Source: an uncultured Caulobacterales bacterium (GTDB taxonomy: Bacteria > Pseudomonadota > Alphaproteobacteria > Caulobacterales > Caulobacteraceae). From it: a stretch of 64,000 nucleotides of DNA. Under the pieces are notes generated by a model, which was not told where the DNA came from, did not search any database, and saw nothing but the letters and a program-made list of their open reading frames with translations. Each line of letters begins with the position of its first letter. Within the stretch, counting starts at the first letter, position 1. The stretch is from NCBI GenBank assembly GCA_903862425.1, contig CAIOYC010000005.1:32740-96739 (forward strand). The letters are read 5' to 3'. Of this stretch, positions 8,060 to 16,556 are shown one piece after another. Position numbers and translations under genes: made by a program.

Positions 8060-9245
8060 TATTCATAATCCTGATCAATATATGGCCGCACTCCGGACCA
8101 TCATCGCGCAAGGCCGCAAGCGAGTGGGACTTCTTGTCGGTGCTGGCGCACCGGCCGGTATGTTGCGAGACGATGGATCGCGACCTCTAATACCGGCAGT
8201 CGCGGGTTTGACCGATCAGGTTCTGAAGGTCATTGAACCGACCTACGGAGTCCAACTCGCGGGCCTCAAGGCGGACCTCAAGAAGCACGATATCGAAACG
8301 CTGCTGTCGCGGATACGCGCTCTGAGCGGCGTAATTGGTACGACCAAGGTGCACGAGCTAGACGGGCCTGGATATCACGCCATGGCGGAGGCCATCTGCG
8401 GGCAGATTGGCAAGGTGGTGAATGTCCGCCTGCCGAAAGACATATCGCCCTATGGCGAATTGGTGAGCTGGATCACAGGTTCGGCGCGCAGCCACCCGGT
8501 CGAGATCTTCACCACAAACTATGATCTGCTGTTTGAAGAGGCTTTTGAGCGAGTGAAGGCGCCGTATTTCGACGGCTTCACCGGCGCTCGCGAAGCGTTT
8601 TTCGATCCAGCCTCCGTGTCCGGCGATGAGCACGCTCCCCGTTGGACAAAGCTGTGGAAGCTCCATGGCTCTCTCGGCTGGAAGGCCAACGTCCATGGCG
8701 AAGTTATTCGGACCGGCCAGCCGGACGCCACGCACTTGGTCTTTCCCGAGCACTTGAAATACGACCAGACCCAGAAGGCGCCCTATTCGGCGCTTTTGGA
8801 TCGCCTGCGCGCGTTTCTTGCGACCGACGACACGCTTCTGGTCTCGATCGGCTTCTCCTATGGAGACGCGCACATTTCGGCTCGTATTGACGAAGGCTTG
8901 GCAGCGAACCCTGCCGCGAGCGTTTTCGCCTTTCAGTTTCAGACGCTTGATCAGGAGCCCTGTGCCTGCGAGCTCGCGGCCCGGCGTCCGAATTTCAGCG
9001 TCTATGCGCGCGATAAGGCAGTTGTGAACGGGGTGTCCGCGGACTGGGCGACGCCCGGCGATCTGCCGACGAAGGACTGGGGCCCGATCCGCGATAGTTA
9101 TTGGGGTGCGTCGGCTCCGGGCGGCCCCAAGGAATTCAAACTGGGTTCTGTTGATGCCTTCGCCCGATTTTTCGCGGCGTCCCGCTCCCCGCAGGCCTTT
9201 GTCACGACGCCGGTCGCCCCAGCATCTGCCTTGCCCGTTACATGA
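8049..9245 (+). CDS. SIR2-family NAD-processing protein (SIR2-HerA effector)
   Basis: A 398-residue SIR2-like protein. The NAD-binding GAGAPAG is at residues 31-37, TTNYD at 155-159 carries the catalytic-type Asn157 and Asp159, and KLHGSLGW at 204-211 supplies the catalytic-type His206. A later Gly-Phe-Ser-Tyr-Gly-Asp motif fits the second nucleotide-binding part. This is the SIR2_2-type fold found in defence proteins that hydrolyse NAD. The gene shares ATGA with herA. SIR2-HerA pairs (also called Nezha) assemble into large complexes and protect against phage by NAD depletion. I chose GTG 8049 (GGGGGT just upstream) over the in-frame TTG 7971 and ATG 8082; this start is uncertain. Confidence 0.85.
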   Translation: MAISIHNPDQYMAALRTIIAQGRKRVGLLVGAGAPAGMLRDDGSRPLIPAVAGLTDQVLKVIEPTYGVQLAGLKADLKKHDIETLLSRIRALSGVIGTTKVHELDGPGYHAMAEAICGQIGKVVNVRLPKDISPYGELVSWITGSARSHPVEIFTTNYDLLFEEAFERVKAPYFDGFTGAREAFFDPASVSGDEHAPRWTKLWKLHGSLGWKANVHGEVIRTGQPDATHLVFPEHLKYDQTQKAPYSALLDRLRAFLATDDTLLVSIGFSYGDAHISARIDEGLAANPAASVFAFQFQTLDQEPCACELAARRPNFSVYARDKAVVNGVSADWATPGDLPTKDWGPIRDSYWGASAPGGPKEFKLGSVDAFARFFAASRSPQAFVTTPVAPASALPVT

Positions 9246-11008
9246 CCGCTCCAACCTTTCTCGGGCGGGTCGGAACTGTGGCTGGATCCATGGTCAGCGT
9301 GCGCCAGGCCGAGTCTGTAGCGTCCGGCATCGCGATTATAGGTGGCCGTAGCTATCGGGTCGGCCAGGTGGGCAGCTTCGTGCGTATCCCGCAGGGCTAC
9401 CACGACCTCTACGGCATCATCTCAGAGGCTGGCGCAAACGCCACGCCCGAGACCCTGCGTGACGCCGGCGAGCGCGGCGATAGCTGGATGACGGTACAGT
9501 TGGTCGGCGAGATCGTGGAGACCAGCTTTGAACGCGGCATCAGTCAGTATCCTGGGATCAACGACGAGGTGCACCTCGTCACGGAGGAAGACCTCGCCAA
9601 AATCTATGGTGGGGAGGCCACGGGTCAGGTGACCATCGGGCGGCTCGCCGGCGCTGAGAGCATTCCCGTCAGGATCGATCTTGATGCGTTGATCACCCGA
9701 CATAGTGCGATCCTCGGCTCGACCGGGTCAGGGAAGTCCACGACGGTGGCGAGCCTGTTACGCTCTCTTTGTGGCGCGGCTTTCCCAAGCGCCCGTGTGC
9801 TGCTGATCGACATCCACGGCGAATATGCGGCCGCGCTGAAGTCGATCGCCGCCGTCTACCGCATCAATCCGACTGGGGACGAGCGGTCGCTCGTCATTCC
9901 CTATTGGGCTATCGATCCTCAGGAGCTGTTCGAGTTTTTGACCGGCGGCCTCGAAGACAAAGCCTTCACGGCAATCCTCGACCGCGTGCAGGCCATGAAG
10001 GCCACGGTCGCAAAGGATTTCAAAGGGGTCGATGAAAACGCCCTGACCTCAAGCACACCACTGCCGTTCAGCCTCAAGCAACTCTGGTATGATCTGATCG
10101 ATCCCGAGGTTAGAACCTGGGCGAACACTGAGCGCACCGTGGCCGCCCTAGAAGACAAGGGCGACGCTGAGACCCTCCGACAGCCAAGGTATAAGCCGCC
10201 TGGAGCGGGTAGCGCCCTACCAAACCAGAACCAGCAGGGCGTACTGCACATCCGCCGGCAGCTTGATCAGATGCGGTCGCGCCTTTTGGACCGGCAGTAC
10301 GATTTCATGCTTCGCCCTGGCGACTGGGAGCCAGATCTTGCCGGCAAGGCCAAGAAGGATCTTCCTGAGCTGCTCGAGGCCTGGTTCGGCCATGACAAGC
10401 CGGTGACGGTGCTCGACCTCTCAGGCGTACCGAGCACGGTGCTGTTGCGCCTCATCGGCGGGATCCTGAATATTACTTATGAGGCGCTCTTTTGGGGACG
10501 TGAGCTGCCAGAAGGTGCGCGTAGCCGCCCGCAGCTCGTCGTTATGGAAGAAGCGCATCGTTATCTGGGAAAGGACACGGACAATCCGGCGCGGGACATG
10601 GTCCAGCGCATCGTCAAGGAGGGCCGAAAGTTTGGCATCGGCGCGATGATCGTCAGCCAGCGACCTTCAGAAATAGACGAAACGATCCTGTCTCAGTGCG
10701 GCACTCTCATTGCGCTTCGACTTTCGAACACCAACGACCGCGGCAAGGTCCAGGCGGCGTTGCCGGACAGCTTGAGCGGGTTGACCGACGCATTGCCTGT
10801 CCTGAGGACCGGTGAGGCGCTGATCATGGGGGAGGCTGCCAAACTCCCCATCCGTTGCCGCATCACCCTCCCACCGGAAGAGTTTCGGCCGAGTAGCGGG
10901 GACCCCGCTGTTGCGAAAGCGTGGAGTCAACCCCGCGGCGCGCAGGACTACCAGAGATTGGCGGCGGCTTGGCGCTCCCAAGATCCAAAGTGGAAGGAGA
11001 AGACCTGA
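9242..11008 (+). CDS. herA: HerA-like hexameric DNA translocase/ATPase
   Basis: A 588-residue FtsK/HerA-family ATPase. The N-terminal HAS beta-barrel covers about 1-140 (VGQVGSFVRIP region). Walker A GSTGSGKST is at 159-167. Walker B VVMEEAH is at 433-439, followed by the conserved GRKFGIG and SQRPSEID segments typical of HerA/DUF853. In archaea HerA partners NurA and works with Mre11-Rad50; in bacterial defence it partners SIR2 or other effectors. Here it directly follows and overlaps the SIR2 gene. It probably forms the hexameric scaffold and DNA motor of the complex. The 3' end is preceded by an AAGGAGAAG ribosome site for the next gene. Confidence 0.93.
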   Translation: MTAPTFLGRVGTVAGSMVSVRQAESVASGIAIIGGRSYRVGQVGSFVRIPQGYHDLYGIISEAGANATPETLRDAGERGDSWMTVQLVGEIVETSFERGISQYPGINDEVHLVTEEDLAKIYGGEATGQVTIGRLAGAESIPVRIDLDALITRHSAILGSTGSGKSTTVASLLRSLCGAAFPSARVLLIDIHGEYAAALKSIAAVYRINPTGDERSLVIPYWAIDPQELFEFLTGGLEDKAFTAILDRVQAMKATVAKDFKGVDENALTSSTPLPFSLKQLWYDLIDPEVRTWANTERTVAALEDKGDAETLRQPRYKPPGAGSALPNQNQQGVLHIRRQLDQMRSRLLDRQYDFMLRPGDWEPDLAGKAKKDLPELLEAWFGHDKPVTVLDLSGVPSTVLLRLIGGILNITYEALFWGRELPEGARSRPQLVVMEEAHRYLGKDTDNPARDMVQRIVKEGRKFGIGAMIVSQRPSEIDETILSQCGTLIALRLSNTNDRGKVQAALPDSLSGLTDALPVLRTGEALIMGEAAKLPIRCRITLPPEEFRPSSGDPAVAKAWSQPRGAQDYQRLAAAWRSQDPKWKEKT

Positions 11009-11217
11009 TGCAACGACAACCGGTAAGTTCAAGCAATCTCGCGTCGATCGGATACGACGCCGGCCAGCAGGTGCTCGAAATCGAGTTCGTTAACGGTGGC
11101 GTATACAGATACTTCGACGTTCCCGAGGGCCTGTTCGACCAGCTGATGGCGGCCGGATCGCACGGGTCCTTTTTCTCTCAGAATATCCGCACTCAGTACC
11201 AGTTCGAACGCCTCTAG
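11008..11217 (+). CDS. KTSC-domain small protein
   Basis: A 69-residue protein consisting of a single KTSC domain: SIGYD near the start, then YRYFDVP, and a final segment ending NIRTQYQFERL. KTSC is a small domain known from the C-terminus of some lysyl-tRNA synthetases and from stand-alone phage and bacterial proteins; its role is unknown. The ATG overlaps the herA stop (TGATG) with a strong ribosome site in the end of herA. It is the last gene of the operon, immediately followed by an intrinsic terminator that begins inside its stop codon. Confidence 0.88.
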   Translation: MQRQPVSSSNLASIGYDAGQQVLEIEFVNGGVYRYFDVPEGLFDQLMAAGSHGSFFSQNIRTQYQFERL

Positions 11218-11231
11218 CCCGCCGGGCTTTT
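11216..11231 (+). terminator. Intrinsic terminator after the SbcCD/SIR2/HerA operon
   Basis: AGCCC (11216-11220), loop GCC, GGGCT (11224-11228) then TTTT. The stem starts within the TAG stop of the KTSC gene. This closes the rightward operon cleanly and supports reading sbcD to KTSC as one transcript. Confidence 0.65.
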
Positions 11232-11308
11232 CCGACTTCTCGCGCCAGACGGGGTCTGAAGCATCACCGGGCGGAACTTTCCGGTTTCCCAGGAACTCCT
11301 GCATTTCG

Positions 11309-11578
11309 ATGTGCGGGAGCCTTGCGTTGATCCCATTGGAAACGAGAACGTTCGTCGGCGCTCGGAGCGATCAAGCCGAAGACGTCGAGCGGGTGCACTT
11401 TTTTCCGTGCGGCGCATGCAAGCAGCTAATCGACATGCGTGACCTCGACGCTGTCTTCCATCATGAGGTTGCTGGACACTCGCCATTACCTCGTTCCAGA
11501 GAATGTCGCCTGGCGACAATCGAGGATCAGCTTCGCGGTTTGCTCAGCCGTGGCGACGGTGCTGGGCTTTTGGCCTAG
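11309..11578 (+). CDS. Small uncharacterised protein with CxxC and MRDL motif
   Basis: An 89-codon frame whose middle (FPCGACKQLIDMRDL, then FHHEVAGH) resembles short alphaproteobacterial hypothetical proteins carrying a CxxC followed by an MRDL segment and a His/Glu end. The last 30 residues do not look family-like and may be a displaced frame, so it could be decayed. No good ribosome site precedes the ATG. The rest of the 11.23-11.75 kb gap holds no other convincing gene; 11.64-11.74 kb is notably AT-rich and may mark an island edge or the promoter zone. Confidence 0.35.
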   Translation: MCGSLALIPLETRTFVGARSDQAEDVERVHFFPCGACKQLIDMRDLDAVFHHEVAGHSPLPRSRECRLATIEDQLRGLLSRGDGAGLLA

Positions 11579-11749
11579 GCGAAACCAATCGGACGCGTCG
11601 CGCCAGGGGGCCACAATGTGGAGATCGTGCCCAAAATTGTTCGCGTCTAATATATCTTATCGGAAATCGGGGTCATTTTATCGAGAATATTCAGATGATT
11701 GGTACGGCCGATAACCTGATTATTATCGGAAACTAACAACAAAACGATT

Positions 11750-12823
11750 TCACTGGGCGTGAAGATGCCCGTGTCTGTGATGCAGGTCCGGATAGTGCGG
11801 GTGCTTGTGTCGCATTGGCGCGTGATGGTGCAAATGTGCGTGCGGTTCACCCTCTGGATCAGCGGGGCTATGGGCGTGCTGGTGATGCTCATCGTGAACG
11901 TGGCGATGATCATGGTCCAGCGCCTCGTGCTCATGCTCGTGCACGTGCCGCTCTGAAAGATGGAGATACACGCCGACGGCCATCAGCACAGCGGCGCCGA
12001 TAAGCGGAAGCGAGATCGGCTCGCCGAACAGGATGAGCGCTAAGGCCGCACCGAGAAACGGCGCCGTCGAGAAGTATGCGCCGGTGCGCGCGGTTCCCAG
12101 ATGACGCAGCGCGAGCACGAACAAAACCAGACTCACTCCGTAGCCGAAGAACCCGACCACACCCGCGCCAGCGATTGCACCTATCTCCGGAAAGTGCGCG
12201 CCATGGCCGACGGCCAGCAGGAGGTTCACCGTACCGGCCACCACACCCTTGATGGACGCAATCTGTACCGGATCAGCCGATGAAAGCTTCCGCGTCAGAT
12301 TGTTGTCCACGCCCCAGGCCAGGCAGGCCCCGGAAATCCCTAACGCGCCCAGTCCCACACCTGATGGCCCACCCTGCCACGAGAGGAGCACAGCGCCGAG
12401 AAGGATCGCCATGGCGCCGATCAGAAGCCGCCGATCTACGTTCTCCTTGAACCAAAGCCACGCTATGGCCATCGTCGCCAAGCCTTCGAGGTTCAAGAGA
12501 AGGGCGGCCGTTGAGGCCGGTGTGCGCGACAGACCCAGCATCAAAAGAAGCGGTCCTATAACGCCGCCGGCTAGCACCACCAGACCCAGCCAGGGCAGAT
12601 CGCCGCGTTGTAGGGAGGCTTCGGGAGCGGGCACGCGCAGCGCGCCCCGGGCCAAGTGTACGAGCCCAAGACCAAGGCCCGAGCCCAGATAGAGTAGTCC
12701 CGCCAGCAGCCAAGGGTCCACGCCGTCGCCTATCAACAGCTTCGCCAGTGGAGTTGAGGCACCAAACAACGCGGCGGAAGCCAGCGCCATCGGCGCGCCA
12801 GGCCAGAGAATGGAGGATTTCAT
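11750..12823 (-). CDS. EamA/DMT-family transporter with histidine-rich C-terminal tail
   Basis: A 357-residue inner-membrane protein with about ten membrane helices in two EamA repeats, followed by a soluble tail of about 66 residues containing about 25 histidines (HEHEHE, HDHRHVHDEHHQHAH and similar runs). Such tails bind Zn, Ni or Co. The ATG at 12823 overlaps the stop of the upstream CDF-like gene (ATGA on the minus strand), so the pair is co-translated, which argues for a metal-related role instead of amino acid export. A longer upstream in-frame extension is rejected because it runs through the neighbouring gene. Substrate unknown. Confidence 0.88.
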   Translation of the reverse strand: MKSSILWPGAPMALASAALFGASTPLAKLLIGDGVDPWLLAGLLYLGSGLGLGLVHLARGALRVPAPEASLQRGDLPWLGLVVLAGGVIGPLLLMLGLSRTPASTAALLLNLEGLATMAIAWLWFKENVDRRLLIGAMAILLGAVLLSWQGGPSGVGLGALGISGACLAWGVDNNLTRKLSSADPVQIASIKGVVAGTVNLLLAVGHGAHFPEIGAIAGAGVVGFFGYGVSLVLFVLALRHLGTARTGAYFSTAPFLGAALALILFGEPISLPLIGAAVLMAVGVYLHLSERHVHEHEHEALDHDHRHVHDEHHQHAHSPADPEGEPHAHLHHHAPMRHKHPHYPDLHHRHGHLHAQ

Positions 12824-13410
12824 TCGCGGATGCTCGCCGGGGAGAAGGCTTGCCGACCTTCTTTGATCCCATAGTAGACTATCACAAGCCCTGCCGCCGG
12901 GTCCGACCACCACCATCCAGCCAGCGCGTTAAGCCCAACGCCGACGAGCACGGCCGCCGCTAGTGCCGCGTCGATCACAGTGACCCGCGCCTCCGTCCGA
13001 AGCACTACATTCCCCAGCGCGCGCCCGGTTGCCAGCTTGCCGTACGCTAAGAGCGACATCGCTACGACGGTGACCGCCAGCCAAATCATGCCAAGGGGCG
13101 AGGGCGCAGGATGCTCGCCTGACGCGATGGTCCAGGCCGACTGTCCAAAGACATAGGCGGCAAGCAGGAAGAAGGCCGATCCGATCAGCCGCAGAGCCAA
13201 CCGTTCGCGCCCATGGGCGCCGCCCTTGAGTTGCCAGACCACGACGATCGAGGCGAAAATCTCAATCAGGCTGTCCAGGCCGAAGCCGGCCAAAGCCGTC
13301 GAGCCAGCCCTTACCGCCGCGAAGATCATCAGCGGTGTACCGACCACGTTCCATGCGAGCGTCGCATACTCCAGCCGCAAGCCGCGGCTCAGCAGACGGT
13401 CGGCGCTCAC
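12820..13410 (-). CDS. Cation-transporter (CDF-like) membrane protein
   Basis: A 196-residue protein with about five membrane helices. The segment GFGLDSLIEIFAS contains the Asp/Ser/Glu pattern of the second helix of small CDF-type cation transporters, and WWWSDPAAG near the end resembles the fifth helix metal site. It lacks the cytoplasmic C-terminal domain of full CDF proteins, as usual for this short subgroup. The start is GTG at 13410 with a weak ribosome site. It is the first gene of a two-gene operon with the His-rich EamA protein; a palindrome lies just upstream. Confidence 0.82.
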   Translation of the reverse strand: MSADRLLSRGLRLEYATLAWNVVGTPLMIFAAVRAGSTALAGFGLDSLIEIFASIVVVWQLKGGAHGRERLALRLIGSAFFLLAAYVFGQSAWTIASGEHPAPSPLGMIWLAVTVVAMSLLAYGKLATGRALGNVVLRTEARVTVIDAALAAAVLVGVGLNALAGWWWSDPAAGLVIVYYGIKEGRQAFSPASIRE

Positions 13411-13429
13411 GATGGGGAGGACCCTGCAA

Positions 13430-13451
13430 CCATACTAAAATACTAGCATGG
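13430..13451. promoter_or_regulatory. Inverted repeat upstream of the CDF/EamA operon
   Basis: CCATACTA (13430-13437) and TAGCATGG (13444-13451) form a 22-bp dyad, 7 of 8 positions paired per arm, about 20 bases upstream of the GTG start. Position and size suit a dimeric repressor such as a metal sensor, but no metalloregulator gene is adjacent, so the binder is unknown. Confidence 0.4.
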
Positions 13452-13581
13452 CCTTAGGGACAGCCCAGCGCCTGCATTGACCGTTTGTGATAACATATAT
13501 TAGGCGCGACCATCTAAGTAATTGATAATATTACAGTATGTGGCTGTGCGCGGCCTGTGCGCGCTGGCCGTCGCAAGATCC

Positions 13582-14451
13582 TCAAAGCCCCTTCACAAAT
13601 GCCGCCGCGGCTGGACTCCGGCTTCGCTCTCGATGGATCACCAGGTCAAAGTGGCGGTCTGGAAGATCAAACCGCAATTTCGTCAATCGGCCGGCGGCGA
13701 CGAACGATCGCGCTGCGAGTTCGGAAACAGCGGCCACCAGTTCGCCGCTGGCCGTGGCTTCCAACACCGCCTCGTTTGAGGTGAGCTCGAGGGCCGTTCT
13801 CAATCGCGCGGGATCCACTCCGACATCTGCGAGCGCATGCTCGAATTCCGACCTGGTGCCGGATCCAACTTCACGTCTCGCCCACAATGCACTTTCCAGA
13901 TCGCGCGGCCCCACGATCGTTCCGGCCAGCGGGTGGCTGGGCGCCGCATAGACGGCGATCCGATCGGTGGCGACCCGCGTCCGCTCGAGGTGCTGGCTTT
14001 CTATCTCCCCCTCCACGAAGCCTATATCTGCCGCGCCTTCGATCACGGCCTGCGTCACTTGGGCGGTGTTCCCGACCGTAAGCTTAAGGCCTATGTCCGG
14101 GTACGCGCGGGCAAAGGTCGCCATCCGAGACGGCAGCCAATAGTTGGCGACAGTCTGGCTGGCGGCCAGGGCGATCGCGCCTCGCTTCAGGCCTGCCAGA
14201 TCGTCCAGCGCTAGCGCCGCGGCCTGGGCTCTCGCAAGCACCGCGCTGGCATCAGGCAAAAAGGTCCGGCCGGCTTCGGTCAGCGCCAACCCCCGCCCTA
14301 CCCTATCGAACAGGCGAACCTCGTGCCGCGCTTCCAGGGCTGCGACCGCAGCGCTGGCTGCCGACTGCGTCATGTTCAGCGCCTCCGCGGCGCGTGTCAT
14401 ATGCAGCCGTTCTGCGACAGCGACAAAGACGCGAAGCTGTTCAAGGGTCAT
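13582..14451 (-). CDS. LysR-family transcriptional regulator
   Basis: A 289-residue LysR regulator. The N-terminal helix-turn-helix covers about 1-60 (MTLEQLRVFVAVAE, then MTRAAEALNMTQSAAS), followed by a periplasmic-binding-protein-like effector domain. It is divergent from the yeiH-like gene with an 80-bp spacer, the classic LysR-target layout; in enterobacteria the same pairing is yeiE-yeiH. It most likely activates yeiH, perhaps in response to a sulfur oxyanion. The ATG at 14451 is unambiguous from the family N-terminus. Confidence 0.92.
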   Translation of the reverse strand: MTLEQLRVFVAVAERLHMTRAAEALNMTQSAASAAVAALEARHEVRLFDRVGRGLALTEAGRTFLPDASAVLARAQAAALALDDLAGLKRGAIALAASQTVANYWLPSRMATFARAYPDIGLKLTVGNTAQVTQAVIEGAADIGFVEGEIESQHLERTRVATDRIAVYAAPSHPLAGTIVGPRDLESALWARREVGSGTRSEFEHALADVGVDPARLRTALELTSNEAVLEATASGELVAAVSELAARSFVAAGRLTKLRFDLPDRHFDLVIHRERSRSPAAAAFVKGL

Positions 14452-14531
14452 ATAGGTCGATCAAAAATAGCGATTGAACTGACCATAACAATGCGTTGGA
14501 TCGATTGATAGTCGTGGGCGATGGTGCCGGC

Positions 14532-15617
14532 ATGATAGCCGCGCCGCACACATCGAGAAGTACGATCGAAGTTCTTCAAAGCAATCGCTGGCCTTTGCGG
14601 CTGGCGCCCGGACTGGCGCTTTGCGCTGTGATCGCCATTGGCGCCTATGGACTGCAAGCTGCGGAAACCCAACTTCTCGGCCGTGCCTGGCTGGAGGCGT
14701 TGGTTCTGGCGATCTTGATCGGCACGGCCGTCCGGACAGCCTGGACGCCGCCCCTGACCTGGCTGCCTGGCATTGCCTTCAGCGCAAAAATTCTTCTGGA
14801 GGTCGCCGTCATCCTGCTGGGCGCTACGGTCAGCGCTAGCACAATCTTAGGCGCAGGGGGCGCACTGCTGGCCGGCATCGCTTGCACCGTTTGCCTGGCC
14901 ATCCTCTTTAGCTACGGACTCGGTCGGCTGTTTGGCTTGCCATGGCGGATGGCCGTCCTGATCGCCTGCGGCAATTCCATCTGTGGGAACTCTGCGATCG
15001 CTGCGGTTGCGCCGGTGATCGGCGCGGACAGTGACGATGTCGCGGCCTCGATCGCCTTTACCGCGGTCTTGGGTGTGGCCGTGGTTCTTGGGCTGCCCGC
15101 GCTTTCTATAGCCCTTCATATGAGCCCGCGCGGCTTCGGCGTACTGGCCGGGCTGACCGTCTACGCCGTCCCCCAGGTCTTGGCGGCCACCGCACCCATA
15201 AGTTCGCTATCGGCGCAGATCGGAACACTCGTAAAGCTGGTTCGAGTGCTCATGCTTGGGCCCGTCGTGTTGGTCCTGTCCGTTCTGAGCAATCGCCAAA
15301 GCCTTGGCGAACATGGCTCTCACGCTTCGCACGGTTCCCAACTCCCGAAGCTTGACCACCTGGTCCCGTGGTTCATCATCGGCTTCCTCCTGCTCGTCGC
15401 GGGCCGGTCGTTCGACCTATTCCCGCAGGCATTGCTCTCCCCTGTTTCGCATACGGCCACATGGCTGACGGTCGTATCGATGGCTGCGCTGGGCTTGGGG
15501 GTCGATGTGAGGGTGATCTCGAAGGCGGGGCCTAGGGTTACCGCCGTGGTCACGCTCTCGCTCATTGCGCTCGGACTTGTCGCACTGGGGCTGATCCGTC
15601 TCCTGGGCCTGAATTGA
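14532..15617 (+). CDS. YeiH-family putative sulfate exporter (UPF0324)
   Basis: A 361-residue integral membrane protein with about ten helices and the family signature LIACGNSICGNSAIAA near the middle, then VIGADSDDVAASIAFTAV. YeiH/UPF0324 proteins are proposed to export sulfate or related anions and are often beside LysR regulators, as here. I use ATG 14532; a TTG at 14496 in frame would add twelve residues and has no better ribosome site. In a window rich in sulfite and sulfide enzymes, sulfate efflux would be a sensible partner, but that is inference. Confidence 0.87.
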   Translation: MIAAPHTSRSTIEVLQSNRWPLRLAPGLALCAVIAIGAYGLQAAETQLLGRAWLEALVLAILIGTAVRTAWTPPLTWLPGIAFSAKILLEVAVILLGATVSASTILGAGGALLAGIACTVCLAILFSYGLGRLFGLPWRMAVLIACGNSICGNSAIAAVAPVIGADSDDVAASIAFTAVLGVAVVLGLPALSIALHMSPRGFGVLAGLTVYAVPQVLAATAPISSLSAQIGTLVKLVRVLMLGPVVLVLSVLSNRQSLGEHGSHASHGSQLPKLDHLVPWFIIGFLLLVAGRSFDLFPQALLSPVSHTATWLTVVSMAALGLGVDVRVISKAGPRVTAVVTLSLIALGLVALGLIRLLGLN

Positions 15618-15623
15618 TGAGCG

Positions 15624-16487
15624 TCAGCCTACGAGGCTCGCGCGCGCCTGAACGATCCAAACGGCCGCTGGCATCAGCACTCCCGAGGGGGTTTCGTATG
15701 GCGCAAGCGCAGACCGGACCGCCCCGTCGACGGTCGGCGCCAGCTCCGGCTGTTCCCGCAGGATCGCCCCAAGAGGGCCCACGCGGAACGCCAAGTCCAC
15801 AGTCTGATCCAGGCTTGAGCCGCCGATCGACGTGTTGAAGGCGTGGAGCGTCACGTCCGAAAAGCCAGCATCCGCCAGGACCTTGCGCACCCGGTCCGCA
15901 TCGGCGAACGCAAAGGGACCTGGCGCTGTCGGGTCCATTGGCGGAGACGGCGGCAGGAAGGGCTGGGCCGCCTCCATCGGGGCGCGCATCCAGAGGTTTT
16001 CTTGAAAGGGGCGCCAGCAAACAAAGGCCATGCGACCGTCGGGCTTCAGCGCCTTGCGAAGGTTTGAGAAGGCCGCGACGGGGTCGCTGAAGAACATCAC
16101 GCCGAACCGGGAAAAGACCGCATCGAAGGCGCCCTCCCCTAACTCGCCCGACTGCGCATCGACCTGGCGAAAGTCAGGCGTGGCCGCGCCATTGGGAACC
16201 GGCCGTGCCCGCGCCACCTCAAGCATCGGCAGGGAAATGTCGGCGCCGAAGACGGCGCCGGTCGCGGTGACCCGGGTCGCCAGTTCCAGCGAGGTCTGCC
16301 CACAGCCGCAGCCAACGTCGAGGATTCGCTCGCCGGGCGCCGGGTCGAGAGCGCGCATGGCTTCAAGGCCCAAGGGTTCGATCTGCCGGTCGAGTTGTTC
16401 CTGGAACCTCGCCCAGGTCTGGCCGGCGGTGGCGTTCCAGTAGTCGATCTGCGCCGCGTTGTCGGATGAACTGGGGTTTTCGGTCAT
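15624..16487 (-). CDS. Class I SAM-dependent methyltransferase
   Basis: A 287-residue methyltransferase with SAM motif I LDVGCGCGQTS at about residues 55-65 and later motifs in FDAVFSRFGVMFF and LKPDGRMAFVCW. The family is close to UbiE/COQ5-like proteins annotated only as class I methyltransferases; substrate unknown. It converges with the yeiH gene, 6 bases between the stops. No ribosome site stronger than average is visible at ATG 16487. Nothing odd inside the gene, but a broken methyltransferase tail lies just upstream. Confidence 0.88.
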   Translation of the reverse strand: MTENPSSSDNAAQIDYWNATAGQTWARFQEQLDRQIEPLGLEAMRALDPAPGERILDVGCGCGQTSLELATRVTATGAVFGADISLPMLEVARARPVPNGAATPDFRQVDAQSGELGEGAFDAVFSRFGVMFFSDPVAAFSNLRKALKPDGRMAFVCWRPFQENLWMRAPMEAAQPFLPPSPPMDPTAPGPFAFADADRVRKVLADAGFSDVTLHAFNTSIGGSSLDQTVDLAFRVGPLGAILREQPELAPTVDGAVRSALAPYETPSGVLMPAAVWIVQARASLVG

Positions 16488-16556
16488 CGGCGGCTCCCTG
16501 GCGCAGTCGCGCCCGTGGTTTGAAGACTTGGACCGGCGAGGTCGCCCTGTCGACGC

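Noticed and set aside
8358..9254. 298-codon reverse frame over the SIR2 gene
   Set aside because: Arg/Gly-rich antisense shadow without motifs.
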